Below, piece after piece: positions 1 through 7,316 of a stretch of DNA of 64,000 nucleotides. The position numbers were made by a program, and so were the translations under genes. The DNA is from RUG11272 sp045226335 (GTDB lineage: Bacteria > Bacillota > Clostridia > Christensenellales > Aristaeellaceae), in contig JBGVCH010000037.1 of NCBI GenBank assembly GCA_045226335.1, forward strand, positions 1 through 64,000. Reading direction: 5' to 3'. The notes beneath the pieces were generated by a model. It saw only the letters and a list, made by a program, of their open reading frames with translations, was not told the origin of the DNA and ran no database searches. Numbering within the stretch: the stretch's first letter is position 1; every line of letters begins with the position of its first letter.

Positions 1-924
1 GTTCAGGACGATCTTGGCGGCGTTGGCGGGGGCGATCACGATCGCGCGGTCTGCGGTCAGGCTTGCGGCGGCGCGGGGGTCAATGGCTGCGCCGGTGGAC
101 GTGATGAAACACCAGAGGCGGACGGAGGAGCCGCCCGTGCCGGAAATCACGAACACGTCGCCGGGGCTGCAGTCCATGACCGCGCACCCGAACCCGGTTG
201 TGCTGGGGTTCATGGCGGTGACGTCCACGGTTGATCCGTTGTTCGTGATGGCGTACCCGCGCCGCCATTCCGCAACCTCGACGCCGTCCACGTGCCGGAT
301 ATCGTCCGCACCCATCGCGCCGATGTTCTCCCTGGCCTGGATCTTCTGCGCCGCCGTCAGGCTCTGAGCGGCGTAGCTGACGATGTTCTCCGCAGCGGCA
401 GCCGCGGCTTCGGCAGCAGCCTGTGCGTCCTCCGCATCCTCCTTCGCGTCCGTGATGTCGGAGATCATCTGGTTGATGTTGATAATGACCTCGGAGCCGT
501 CCACGATGGTCTCGCTGTTGGTGCGGATCACGGTGAGGGTGACGGTGATCACGGTGGTGGAGACGGTGGTGCCGGTGGAGAGGACGATGCTCAGCACCAG
601 GCGGCCGGGGATGGTGAGGCAGCTCTGGGTGACGGTGACGCTGCAGGGGGTGGCCTTCCAGGTCTGGCCGCGCTCGTCGGTGACGTCCACCAGGGCGTCG
701 CCCTTGGAGCCGGAGAGCTCGACGGTGGCGCCGTCGGGGCGGAGGGCCTGGCCGGTGACGGTGTCGCTGAGGACTTCCGTCGGGGTCTCCGCGGAGGAAT
801 CATAGACCAGGGCGGTCAGGACAAAGGGGGCCGCGTCCTTGAGCGCCAGCTGATGCGGCAGCGGGAGACTGTGGGGCGGCCTGGCCAGGTCGACCGGGAT
901 GGTGGTTTGGAACTGTGCGGACAA
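1..924 (-). CDS. Phage baseplate/tail-fibre protein, BppU-like N-terminus (partial, 3' end off window)
   Basis: An open frame of 308 codons with no stop inside the window. The start is TTG at 924, preceded by GAGGAGG at a good distance; no ATG fits. The N-terminal ~150 residues are beta-rich and resemble the BppU-type baseplate domain (a polymer-like 'V.ALVYD' opening, then Ser/Thr/Val-rich strands). An Ala-rich coiled-coil stretch follows near residues 160-190, then the motif SLTAAQKIQARENIGA, which recurs in many phage tail fibres as the hinge before the receptor-binding part. After it comes a beta-rich segment cut by the window edge. It is the last visible gene of the prophage tail block, separated from the preceding tail gene by a palindromic insert. 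Receptor specificity cannot be read from this portion. Confidence 0.7.
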   Translation of the reverse strand, partial: MSAQFQTTIPVDLARPPHSLPLPHQLALKDAAPFVLTALVYDSSAETPTEVLSDTVTGQALRPDGATVELSGSKGDALVDVTDERGQTWKATPCSVTVTQSCLTIPGRLVLSIVLSTGTTVSTTVITVTLTVIRTNSETIVDGSEVIININQMISDITDAKEDAEDAQAAAEAAAAAAENIVSYAAQSLTAAQKIQARENIGAMGADDIRHVDGVEVAEWRRGYAITNNGSTVDVTAMNPSTTGFGCAVMDCSPGDVFVISGTGGSSVRLWCFITSTGAAIDPRAAASLTADRAIVIAPANAAKIVLN

Positions 925-1108
925 TGCGATCGCCTCCTCGACGAAATTGTGATGCGGGTGGGACCCCTCCGGCCTGCGGGCCACCTCCCCACTGCGGTGG
1001 GGAGGCTGGGGGCTGATATGCAAATCCCCAGGCTCCCCATCGCAATGGGGAGCTCCCGCCGCAGCGGGTGAGGGGTCCCCAGCGGGTGAGGGGTCTGCGG
1101 GTGAGCGG
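925..1108. repeat. Palindrome-rich intergenic insert between two phage tail genes
   Basis: This 184 bp gap holds strong inverted repeats, including CCTCCCCACTGCGGTGGGGAGG near 981 (in the sense of paired GGGGAGG arms) and CTCCCCATCGCAATGGGGAG near 1033, plus a short direct repeat of GGGTGAGGGGTC near 1067-1095. Phage late genes are normally packed without such gaps, so it looks acquired. It resembles, but is not identical to, the hairpin modules at 16555, 45483 and 54300. Confidence 0.6.
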
Positions 1109-2254
1109 TTAGCTGGTCAGGCTGTCCAGCAGCTCCTTGGAGAACTTCCGGGAGCTGATGCAGCCGTCGGACAGGTCGTAGCCGGTGACGGTGTGCTTGG
1201 CGCGGTCGAAGACGTCGCCCAGGGTGATCTTGGTGTAGCGTTCCGCGATGGCGTCCCAGGTGTAGCCCTTGACCTGCACGGAGGTGTTGAGCCGCAGATC
1301 CGGGTGGTGGACCTCCACGGTGTCGTAGAGGCTCAGCCGCTCCAGGGCCTTGTATCTCGCGTACTCCTCCGTGTCCCCCAGCATGACGAAGTCCACGGTG
1401 AGGGTGGTGACGGGCTCGTCCTCCTTGTTCTCCTCGTAGATCTTCTCCGCTTCCTCCACCATCTTGTCCTGCACGTCCTGCTCCGTCTGGCCGTCGTCGC
1501 CGATCTTGGCGTCCACGTTGATGGCCTTGTACATGATCAGGGGGTACTTGGGGAGGTTGTCGGAGTCAATGTAGGGGTCCGGGAGGAAGTACTCGCTGCC
1601 GTTGGCCGCCTTCGCGATGGGCATGACCCGGGTCACCAGCTTCGAGAAATCCCGCTTCCACGTCACACCCACCAGGTTGATGCCGTACGTCAGCGAGAAA
1701 CCGCGGTCCAGGGCGGTGTTGTTCAGGAGGAAGAACTCCCGGTTGTCCCGGATCAGCATAGCCTTCCCCTGGGCGACGAGGCCGCTGTCGGGGTCCAGGA
1801 TGCAGTTGGAGAGGGTCTTCCGCGTGCAGGTGGCGGTGACCTTGGAGCCGGTGTTCTGCACGTAGATGTTGGGGGCGCTGGACACGCCGTCGGGCAGGAA
1901 GGCCGCGCGGATGGCTGCCACGGAGTCCGGCAGGGGCGTGTCCGCCAGGACGCAGGTCCCCACCAGCTGCATGGCGTAGTCGTAGGAGATGTGTTTGGCG
2001 TTGGCGGAGAGGGTGCCTTTCGCGGAGTCGATGGTGACGTCCATGATGCGGAAGATCTGCTCGGTGATCTGCCGGGATTCCACGTCGTGGTTGATCACGG
2101 CCTCCTCGGTGAGGGTGTACATATACGAGAAGTCGCTGACCTTGCAGAAGCCCTTCTCGCCGTCCATCATCACGGCTGTGAGCCAGGTGGCCGTCTTTTC
2201 GGTGACGTAGATCTGGGTGCCGGAGGAGATCCTCAGCTTCTTGGGCGGGGCCAT
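1109..2254 (-). CDS. Phage tail endopeptidase / minor structural protein, C-terminal part after an in-frame stop
   Basis: 381 residues resembling the main part of prophage tail endopeptidase (Prophage_tail / minor structural protein) families. An SH3-like start (SGTQIYVTEKTATWLTAV) is followed by the typical 'HISYDYAMQLVGTCVLADTPL' type segment and a C-terminal 'DTVEVHHPDLRL...VKGYTWDAIAERYTKITLGD' segment, which is characteristic of the family. The ATG at 2254 has no Shine-Dalgarno sequence. The frame continues upstream through four sense codons and one TGA into the preceding 140-residue ORF, so the two ORFs are most simply one 526-codon gene with a premature stop. The gene follows Dit, as expected for a tail-tip protein. 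Translation of this half on its own is doubtful. Confidence 0.7.
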   Translation of the reverse strand: MAPPKKLRISSGTQIYVTEKTATWLTAVMMDGEKGFCKVSDFSYMYTLTEEAVINHDVESRQITEQIFRIMDVTIDSAKGTLSANAKHISYDYAMQLVGTCVLADTPLPDSVAAIRAAFLPDGVSSAPNIYVQNTGSKVTATCTRKTLSNCILDPDSGLVAQGKAMLIRDNREFFLLNNTALDRGFSLTYGINLVGVTWKRDFSKLVTRVMPIAKAANGSEYFLPDPYIDSDNLPKYPLIMYKAINVDAKIGDDGQTEQDVQDKMVEEAEKIYEENKEDEPVTTLTVDFVMLGDTEEYARYKALERLSLYDTVEVHHPDLRLNTSVQVKGYTWDAIAERYTKITLGDVFDRAKHTVTGYDLSDGCISSRKFSKELLDSLTS

Positions 2255-2266
2255 GTTCTGCGCGGA

Positions 2267-2689
2267 TCAGAAGCCGGAGTTCCAGGTGGTGACGCCGCCG
2301 TGGGTCACGGTGCAGATGTAGTTGGTGCCGTTGTAGCTGACCTTGTCGCCGGCGGTGTAGTGCCGTCCGGACTGCCACCGGGTCCAGAGGATGGCACTGG
2401 TGGCGCTGTAGAGCCAGCAGTTACCGGAGGCCTGCCAGACCTCGACGCCCACGTTGAGGATCACGTTGTCCTCGGCGGAGACGAAGGGCGTGACGCAGAG
2501 GGGGACGGGGACCTTCAGCTGGGTGAAGGGCTGGATGTAGGCCCATTCTCCTGTGGCGGTCAGCGGGTGGGTCAGCTTCAGGGCGTAGTCGCCGCCGGCC
2601 TCCTCGGTGACGGTGCACTCGGTGGGATGCAGGACGGTGAGGCCCAGGGAGACGTAGTCCGCCTCGAAGGGATCATAGAGGACGATCAT
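2267..2689 (-). CDS. Phage tail endopeptidase N-terminal part, ends at in-frame TGA
   Basis: 140 residues from ATG at 2689, which has GGAGGTGG upstream and overlaps the Dit stop codon (TGATG). The start 'MIVLYDPFEADYVSLGLTVL' and 'CTVTEEAGGDYALKLTHPL' are the family-typical N-terminus of phage minor tail proteins. Near residues 105-135 is a small carbohydrate-binding-like segment (GRHYTAGDKVSYNGTNYICT). The ORF ends at TGA (2267-2269) and the same frame resumes directly into the next ORF, whose content is what should follow. Most likely this is the front half of a disrupted gene; stop-codon read-through or a sequencing error are the alternatives. Confidence 0.7.
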   Translation of the reverse strand: MIVLYDPFEADYVSLGLTVLHPTECTVTEEAGGDYALKLTHPLTATGEWAYIQPFTQLKVPVPLCVTPFVSAEDNVILNVGVEVWQASGNCWLYSATSAILWTRWQSGRHYTAGDKVSYNGTNYICTVTHGGVTTWNSGF

Positions 2690-3453
2690 CAGAACCACCT
2701 CCACCGGGGGCGGATCGTGACGCCGTCAACGGTCGTCGTGTCCCAGGAGACGGCGCTGGCGCCCTTGGGCAGCCAGAGGCCCCGCTCGCCGTTGCCGTAG
2801 ATGGCGGCCAGGTGGTTGAGGCTCTCCTTGCCGTCGGTGGTGGTGACCATCATGGTCTCGGTGTCCACCATGGCGCCCAGCAGCTCCGTGTCGGTCAGGT
2901 CGATGGTGATCTGGGAGCCGGGGCTGTCGTCGTCGTTCTCGTCGTAGTTGATGTTGAGCTCCAGCAGGCCGGCGCCGTCGATGATGTACACCGGCCGGGA
3001 CGGGACGTCGCCGGGGTTGTACACATTGCCGGCAGCCGTCAGCTCGATGTCCGTCTCCGGCGGGTACTGGCCCCGCAGCGGCTGGACGTTGAAGGAGAGC
3101 TTGCCGGAGGCCCATCCGCCGGGCATGGCCTTCAATCGGAGGCCGCCCGTCACCTCCGCGTCGAAGACCCGGTCCGGCTCGTCTCCGAAGATCAGCTCCC
3201 CGCGCCCCCGGAGCCAGGCCGCGGCCTCCCGGGCCGACCATCCCGGTTCCACCAGGACCTCCGCAACGAGGCGGTACGCGTCCCAGGCCGGGATCCCCGC
3301 CACCGCCACCGTTCCGCTGCGGCCCGGGACCGCCACCCGCGTCACCCGCGGAGCCGGTGCCCGGGCCTCCGGGTAGGCCGCCAGCGCCACCCCCAGGGCA
3401 CGGCTGTCCCGTCCTCTCCAGACAAACCAGGAGTAGGTCATGTGATCGTCCAT
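2689..3453 (-). CDS. Phage distal tail protein (Dit / siphovirus tail component)
   Basis: 254 residues. The start (MTYSWFVWRGRDSRALGV) and the following segment on 'RVTRVAVPGRSGTVAVAG', then 'GELIFGDEPDRVFDAEV' and 'KLSFNVQPLRGQY', are typical of the siphovirus tail component family that forms the hexameric hub joining tail tube to tail tip. The start has GGAGGAGAA eight bases upstream. The stop overlaps the ATG of the tail endopeptidase. In intact phages the tape-measure gene lies immediately before this gene; here that place holds only a 46-codon ORF and a dispersed repeat. Confidence 0.75.
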   Translation of the reverse strand: MDDHMTYSWFVWRGRDSRALGVALAAYPEARAPAPRVTRVAVPGRSGTVAVAGIPAWDAYRLVAEVLVEPGWSAREAAAWLRGRGELIFGDEPDRVFDAEVTGGLRLKAMPGGWASGKLSFNVQPLRGQYPPETDIELTAAGNVYNPGDVPSRPVYIIDGAGLLELNINYDENDDDSPGSQITIDLTDTELLGAMVDTETMMVTTTDGKESLNHLAAIYGNGERGLWLPKGASAVSWDTTTVDGVTIRPRWRWF

Positions 3454-3480
3454 CCCGTTCTCCTCCTCTCATATGAATCT

Positions 3481-3590
3481 CTGTTCAGAACGCTAAGTGA
3501 AACAAGGGTATTTCGCGGCCTGCGGGCCGCGACCAGGGCTTTCCGATCGCCCTGGACCTTCGGTTCCATACCGTTTGTTGACTTGTAAGG
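3481..3590 (+). repeat. Dispersed ~110-130 bp repeat, copy A
   Basis: This shares a core with copies at 47129-47257 (opposite strand) and 50144-50281: a GCCTGCGGGC hairpin, then CCAGGGCTTTCCGATCGCCC closing on TGG, then ACCTTCGG and a tail ending near TGACTTG. It lies between the small phage ORF and Dit, just beyond the stop codon of the small ORF and in the opposite orientation. Confidence 0.8.
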
Positions 3591-3602
3591 CTTACTTGAG
3601 TA

Positions 3603-3743
3603 TCAGCGGATTCCGTTGCCCAGGCGCCGCAGCCGCGCCAGCTCGGCCAGGGCTTCCGCCAGGGACCGGGGGTCGGGCTGGGGCGCGGGCCGCGGTTCCT
3701 CCGCTTCGCTGTCCCACGCCTCGGTTTTTTCCGTCTCGCTCAT
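3603..3743 (-). CDS. Small phage ORF between tail tube and Dit (46 aa)
   Basis: The ATG at 3743 overlaps the stop of the tail-tube gene as ATGA, which argues for translational coupling. The 46 residues are acidic and proline-rich at first (MSETEKTEAWDSEAEEPRP) and then an amphipathic helix (SLAEALAELARLRRLGNGIR). In siphophages this position holds the tail assembly chaperone, or a slippage-derived partner of it, but I see no sequence feature that proves that role. It could equally be the residue of a larger gene cut off when the repeat at 3481-3590 arrived. Confidence 0.55.
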   Translation of the reverse strand: MSETEKTEAWDSEAEEPRPAPQPDPRSLAEALAELARLRRLGNGIR

Positions 3744-4345
3744 GCCGATGTCTCCTCCTCTGTCAGCCAGATTTCAAAGGGCGCCCGGGGTTCCGGCGGG
3801 ATCCGCTCCGCCACGGCGGTGAAGCAGAAGGGCATCCGGCCCTCGCCCCGCTCCCGGACTGTCAGGCTCAGGCCCGACCGGTTCACGGCGTTCCGCAGGC
3901 AGATCAGCAGCAGCCGTCCCCCGGACAGGCTCCCGGCCCAGCACAGGTCCCGGATCACGTTTCTCTCGCCGCCGAAGGGCACGGTAATCCGGGCCGACGG
4001 ACCGCCAGCGGCCCAGGGCAGGAGCCGCAGCAGGTTGGCCGCGGTCACCTCCGTCAGGGTCCCGGAGAGCCGGGCCGTCAGCCGGACCGGGGGATCCTCT
4101 CCCTCCAACGGCCAGGGCGGAGCGTCCCGGCGGATCTCCGCCAATTCCGGCTCCACCCGGAAGCTGATCTCCCCGGCGGTGCGGCCCAGGCGTTTCCCCT
4201 CGTCCCGCGCCGCGGCGTCCAGGGCGTCGCGAAGGGCGTGGCCGTCGGGATGGTCCCCGGGCCGGAAGCCCGCCACCAGCACGCCGCTGCCCAGCAGGAG
4301 CCGCCGCCACGATCCGGGCCCGGCGCCGTTCAGCAGGTTTGTCAT
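3740..4345 (-). CDS. Probable phage major tail (tube) protein
   Basis: 201 residues from ATG at 4345, chosen because GGAGGAGAGA precedes it. It is made of beta-rich segments (RLTARLSGTLTEVTAANLLR, GGERNVIRDLCWAGSLSGGR, SGLSLTVRERGEGRMPFCF) and ends 'PFEIWLTEE'. That layout, with a protein domain of phosphate-of-200 residues directly downstream of a tail-terminator-like gene, matches tail tube proteins. Identification rests largely on position and size. Confidence 0.55.
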   Translation of the reverse strand: MTNLLNGAGPGSWRRLLLGSGVLVAGFRPGDHPDGHALRDALDAAARDEGKRLGRTAGEISFRVEPELAEIRRDAPPWPLEGEDPPVRLTARLSGTLTEVTAANLLRLLPWAAGGPSARITVPFGGERNVIRDLCWAGSLSGGRLLLICLRNAVNRSGLSLTVRERGEGRMPFCFTAVAERIPPEPRAPFEIWLTEEETSA

Positions 4346-4359
4346 TCTCTCTCCTCCGT

Positions 4360-4734
4360 TCACGCGCCGTAAAGCGCCAGATCAAAGCTCGTCTCGCCGG
4401 CCACCGGGCCGCCGGCGCCCGGGCCGTCCCTCAGGGTCTGGAAGCCCGCCGCCGCCCGGTGCAGCACCGCGCAGCCCGCCGGAAGGGTCAGGCAGACGCC
4501 GCCGGCCGGCACGGTCCGGGCCAGGGCGTCCATCACCCCGGCCCGGGCGGCGTTGGCGTCCCCGGCGGCCCGGTGCCAGTTCCGGACCGTAACCCTTCCC
4601 CGGGCGCCCCCGGCGTTTTCGACGGCCAGGGTGAGGTAGGGAAGCGCCGTCCCCGCCGGGACCCAGCCCACCAGGTACACCGGCAGGCCGATCACGGCGA
4701 AGAAGGCCGTCAGGGCCTGCTGCAGCGCTGTCAT
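4360..4734 (-). CDS. Probable phage tail terminator / tail completion protein
   Basis: 124 residues. The start ATG at 4734 has GGAGG seven bases upstream and overlaps the stop of the previous gene as ATGA. The protein opens with an amphipathic helix (MTALQQALTAFFAVIGLPVY) followed by 'LPYLTLAVENAGGARGRVTV', and ends in a beta strand (GETSFDLALYGA). This is the usual pattern of the small tail completion proteins that cap the tail tube next to the head. Its place between head closure and tail tube supports the call. Confidence 0.55.
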   Translation of the reverse strand: MTALQQALTAFFAVIGLPVYLVGWVPAGTALPYLTLAVENAGGARGRVTVRNWHRAAGDANAARAGVMDALARTVPAGGVCLTLPAGCAVLHRAAAGFQTLRDGPGAGGPVAGETSFDLALYGA

Positions 4735-5060
4735 GTCACCGCCTCCGCTTCCATCTGCCACCAGGTCTGCCAGGCGGAGGCCGGGGTGCGGTACGCGCGT
4801 CCCCCGGCCTCCACCCGCCACACCATGCCGTCCGCCCCCCGCCGGAGCCGGGTGCCGGTCTCCAGCCACGTTCGGCCCAGGAGATGCGCGCGCTGGACCG
4901 CGGCGGGCCGTCCGGCTTCCTCCGCCGCGGCCGGGGGCAGGGGCGCCAGGGCCAGAAGGAGGGGATCCCCATCGACCCAGGTCACCCGCTGTCCCCCCAG
5001 ACCGTCCGGTTCCTCCAGGCGCTCCAGCAGGGTAAAGGCCTCCAGGTAATCCGTCAGCAC
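4731..5060 (-). CDS. Probable phage head closure / head-tail adaptor protein
   Basis: 109 residues from a GTG at 5060 with GGGGAGG upstream; in-frame upstream codons overlap the previous gene and lack an SD. It begins 'VLTDYLEAFTLLERLEEPDG', and contains 'TWLETGTRLRRGADGMVWRVEAGGRAYRTPAS', with repeated beta strands as in head-tail stopper proteins of about 110 residues. The gene overlaps both neighbours, as expected in a packed phage operon. Start choice is uncertain by a few codons. Confidence 0.55.
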   Translation of the reverse strand: MLTDYLEAFTLLERLEEPDGLGGQRVTWVDGDPLLLALAPLPPAAAEEAGRPAAVQRAHLLGRTWLETGTRLRRGADGMVWRVEAGGRAYRTPASAWQTWWQMEAEAVT

Positions 5061-5509
5061 GACAGCCCCACCTCCCCGAACATCCGCCGGTAGGGGATCA
5101 GCCGCGCCCGGAACACGTCCCGCCAGTCCACCGGCAGCCCGTTGCGGTCCGTGGCCCGGGTGCAGCTGTAGTCCCCGAAGCGCTCGCTCTTCACCGCGTC
5201 CGGACTGTGCCGGGCCGCCCAGTCCGCGATCTCCCCGCACAGCGCCAGGAAGCCCGCCGGGGGCTGCAGCAGCCACACTTCGCCCCTGAAGGTCTCATCC
5301 CGGGCGCCGGGCAGGACCCCGCCGTCCTGCAGCTGCCAGATGCCGTCGTTGAGCATGGAGCCCCGGATGGCGATCCAGTCCCCGGGCAGCAGCAGGTCCG
5401 AGGGCGTCAGGCTTCCCTCCGCGATGCGCCATTCATCCTCCATGCGGGAGGCCGGAAAGCTGTTGCGGACCTCCCGCATCACATCCGCCACCGTCACGGC
5501 CACGGCCAT
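5054..5509 (-). CDS. Phage head-tail connector protein
   Basis: 151 residues. An N-terminal helical part (TVADVMREVRNSFPASRMED) is followed by 'PGDWIAIRGSMLNDGIWQLQ', and a C-terminal part on 'RRMFGEVGL'. Length and position directly after the coat gene fit the connector that docks below the portal. The ATG at 5509 sits only two bases from its GAGGAGG, so a GTG two codons in may be the true start. No portal gene is present to partner it. Confidence 0.5.
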   Translation of the reverse strand: MAVAVTVADVMREVRNSFPASRMEDEWRIAEGSLTPSDLLLPGDWIAIRGSMLNDGIWQLQDGGVLPGARDETFRGEVWLLQPPAGFLALCGEIADWAARHSPDAVKSERFGDYSCTRATDRNGLPVDWRDVFRARLIPYRRMFGEVGLSC

Positions 5510-5516
5510 CGCCTCC

Positions 5517-6317
5517 TCACGCCATGGTATAGACGGCGACGCAGTCCGGCAGGATCACCTTGGCGCCGCACAGGCTCAGGGCCTTCACGCCGTCGTCGAA
5601 GCCCTTCTCCCGGCGGTAGGCCTCCATCTTCGTGATCTGCTGGGCCAGGGTGACGCCGTCCTCGGTGAGGGCCACCAGCGTGTCCGTCAGGTCGTTGCTG
5701 ATGTAGATGTCGAAGCCCGCCGCCCGGGCCACGGCGCCGTCCGCCAGGGCGTGCTCCGCGATGCTGCCCCCGGCGGTCAGGAAGCGGCTGTCCTTCAGCA
5801 GCTCCGCCTCCACGGTGGGCGGCACCACCAGCTTCCGCCCCGTGCGGGGCACATTGTGCTCGTCCAGGGAGGTCTTGATGGCGATGAGGCTCTCGTACAT
5901 GTCCGCCCCGTCCTCAATGGTGCCGGTGATGCCCGCCTCGGCGGTGATGACGGACAGCACATAGGCCTCCATGTCCTCCGCCAGCCGGCGGGCCGCGCCG
6001 CGCATGGCCGCCTCCAGCAGGTCCGGCCGGGCCTGGGCCTGGTCCACGTCATTGAGGTAGAAATTGCAGTAGGCGCCATGGTCGATCACCAGGGTGCGGT
6101 CCGTGCTGGAGAGCTGCTCCGGGTCATCCAGGTCGGTGTTGGGGGTGTAGGGCTTCACGCTGATGTCCGACAGGCTGTTGATGTGGACCGTGTCGCCGTA
6201 CTGCCGGATCTCCCCCTCGTAGTTGCGGTTGCACAGCGCGCCGAAGACCAGCTGCTTATGCAGGCTCTCCTGAAGCCGCGCGCTCCAGGTTTCCGGGATA
6301 AAGTTTGCTACGGACAT
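5517..6317 (-). CDS. Phage major capsid protein (P22 coat-like / HK97 fold)
   Basis: 266 residues. It begins 'MSVANFIPETWSARLQESLH' and contains 'GDTVHINSLSDISVKPYTPN', 'LVIDHGAYCNFYLNDVDQAQ', a helical 'ARRLAEDMEAYVLSVIT' and 'RKLVVPPTVEAELLKD', which together are characteristic of coat proteins annotated as P22 coat or N4-gp56-like families found in many Clostridia phages. It directly follows the scaffold-like gene. The start has AAAGGAAAGA upstream. The gene is uninterrupted. Confidence 0.8.
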   Translation of the reverse strand: MSVANFIPETWSARLQESLHKQLVFGALCNRNYEGEIRQYGDTVHINSLSDISVKPYTPNTDLDDPEQLSSTDRTLVIDHGAYCNFYLNDVDQAQARPDLLEAAMRGAARRLAEDMEAYVLSVITAEAGITGTIEDGADMYESLIAIKTSLDEHNVPRTGRKLVVPPTVEAELLKDSRFLTAGGSIAEHALADGAVARAAGFDIYISNDLTDTLVALTEDGVTLAQQITKMEAYRREKGFDDGVKALSLCGAKVILPDCVAVYTMA

Positions 6318-6386
6318 TTTTCATCTTTCCTTTCTCTCGGTTGCAGTTTTTTTCTTCTCTCCGGGTAAGGCTGGGCAGGCTTTCCG

Positions 6387-6791
6387 TCAGCCCATCAGGG
6401 CTTCCCGGACCGCCTCCCAGTTGCGGTTGATCTCGTCGACGCTCATGCGGCGGATGTCCTCCCGGGTCAGGGCCGGGGCTCCGCTGACCGGCGGCGCGAC
6501 GGCCTCCGTGGGGGCCGGTGTCTCCCTGCGGAAGAGAAACCCATAGCGCGCCTCCAGCGGCGCCAGCACGGCGTCCTCCTCCGCCAGGCCGCCCGCCTCC
6601 GTCAGGGCCAGGCGGCCCGGGTCGACGGCCCGCCCCAGCAGGGACACCGCCTCCGGCATCGCGCCCCGCCGCAGCAGCGCCTCCCGCAGGGCGCCGTCCG
6701 CCCGGACCGCCGCTAGCTCTCCGCGCAGCCGCTCAGCCTCCGCCAAAGCCGCCGCCAGGGCTCCCTCGCCGCCGGTTCTTTCCTCGTCCAT
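6387..6791 (-). CDS. Phage scaffolding-like protein
   Basis: 134 residues, strongly helical. An Ala/Glu/Leu-rich coiled coil covers roughly residues 8-45 (ALAAALAEAERLRGELAAVR), the middle is a proline-rich linker, and the C-terminus reads 'REDIRRMSVDEINRNWEAVR', a short helix resembling the coat-binding end of scaffolds. Its place immediately before the coat gene supports the role. AAAGGAG precedes the ATG. It is the first gene of the remnant; the 130 bp between it and the rpsR terminators hold nothing recognisable. Confidence 0.6.
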   Translation of the reverse strand: MDEERTGGEGALAAALAEAERLRGELAAVRADGALREALLRRGAMPEAVSLLGRAVDPGRLALTEAGGLAEEDAVLAPLEARYGFLFRRETPAPTEAVAPPVSGAPALTREDIRRMSVDEINRNWEAVREALMG

Positions 6792-6919
6792 TTCATCGCT
6801 CCTTTCCCATGCTGTCCGGCGCTCTCCTCACCGGCTGCCGCATCCTAACAGATTCGTTCCCCCTTTGTGAAGGAAACAATCGGCAGTTTCCGCATGGAAT
6901 TTTCTGGGATCTCCCGATC

Positions 6920-6990
6920 CCCAAAAACGAAAAATCCCGGACACAAGGTCCGGAGTCGAAAAACAAAAACTCCGGACGCGAGGTCCGGAG
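6920..6990 (-). terminator. Two tandem intrinsic terminators after rpsR
   Basis: Read on the minus strand, CTCCGGACCTCGCGTCCGGAG is followed by TTTTTGTTTTT, and a second stem CCGGAC/GTCCGG is followed by ATTTTTCGTTTTT. The pair isolates the ribosomal operon from the prophage remnant. Confidence 0.85.
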
Positions 6991-7007
6991 TCGAGATTCA
7001 CCTTGGA

Positions 7008-7265
7008 TCAGTCAGCGGTGTAGGGCAGCAGCGCGATGGCACGGGCGCGCTTGATGGCCTCACTCAGCTGGCGCTGATGCTTGGCGCAGTTGCCGGTCAT
7101 CCGGCAGGGCAGGATCTTGCCGCGCTCGTTGATGAAGCGGCGCAGGCGGTTCACGTCCTTATAGTCGATGTAGGCAATCTTGTCCACACAGAAACTGCAG
7201 ACCTTGCGGCGCGGACGGCGTCCGCCCCTGGGCCGCGGCCTTCTCTCTTCGCGTTCCTCAGACAT
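7008..7265 (-). CDS. rpsR: 30S ribosomal protein S18
   Basis: 85 residues. The basic N-terminus (RRPRPRGGRRPRRK) precedes the conserved core: KVCSFCVDKIAYIDYKD, then 'RRFINERGKILPCRMTGNC' and 'RQLSEAIKRARAIALLPYT'. It keeps four cysteines (CSFC and CRMTGNC), so it is the zinc-type (C+) S18. It binds S6 in the platform of the small subunit. It is the last gene of the rpsF-ssb-rpsR operon, 51 bp after ssb, and is followed by two terminators. Confidence 0.97.
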   Translation of the reverse strand: MSEEREERRPRPRGGRRPRRKVCSFCVDKIAYIDYKDVNRLRRFINERGKILPCRMTGNCAKHQRQLSEAIKRARAIALLPYTAD

Positions 7266-7316
7266 GCTGTCGGCCTCCTTTCGAGGTTCAATCCGGTTTT
7301 AGCCTTCTGTTTGTTC

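Larger units (their letters stand above)
1..6791 (-). mobile_element. Prophage remnant: capsid, connector and tail genes, incomplete
   Basis: Ten or eleven tightly packed minus-strand genes follow the usual siphophage order: scaffold, coat, two head-tail connectors, tail terminator, tail tube, a small gene, Dit, tail endopeptidase, baseplate/fibre. Several junctions are ATGA or TGATG overlaps, typical of phage operons. The region begins directly beside the rpsR terminators, so portal and terminase, expected upstream of scaffold, are missing. The tape-measure gene expected between tail tube and Dit is also missing; a dispersed repeat sits there instead. One tail gene carries an in-frame stop. 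I read this as a decaying prophage; a domesticated particle using genes located elsewhere is possible but unsupported here. The left end is outside the window. Confidence 0.75.

Noticed and set aside
2254..2269. Genome-wide recoding of TGA as an amino acid
   Set aside because: TGA is used as the ordinary stop of many genes in the window (for example rsgA, frr and mnt-hepT genes), so a single in-frame TGA points to a local event.
6387..6791. A complete, inducible prophage
   Set aside because: No integrase, repressor, lysis genes, terminase, portal or tape measure are in the window, and one tail gene is interrupted.
6920..6990. The repeated GTCCGGA stems as members of the dispersed repeat families
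   Set aside because: They are ordinary tandem terminators with T-runs and share no core with the other repeats.
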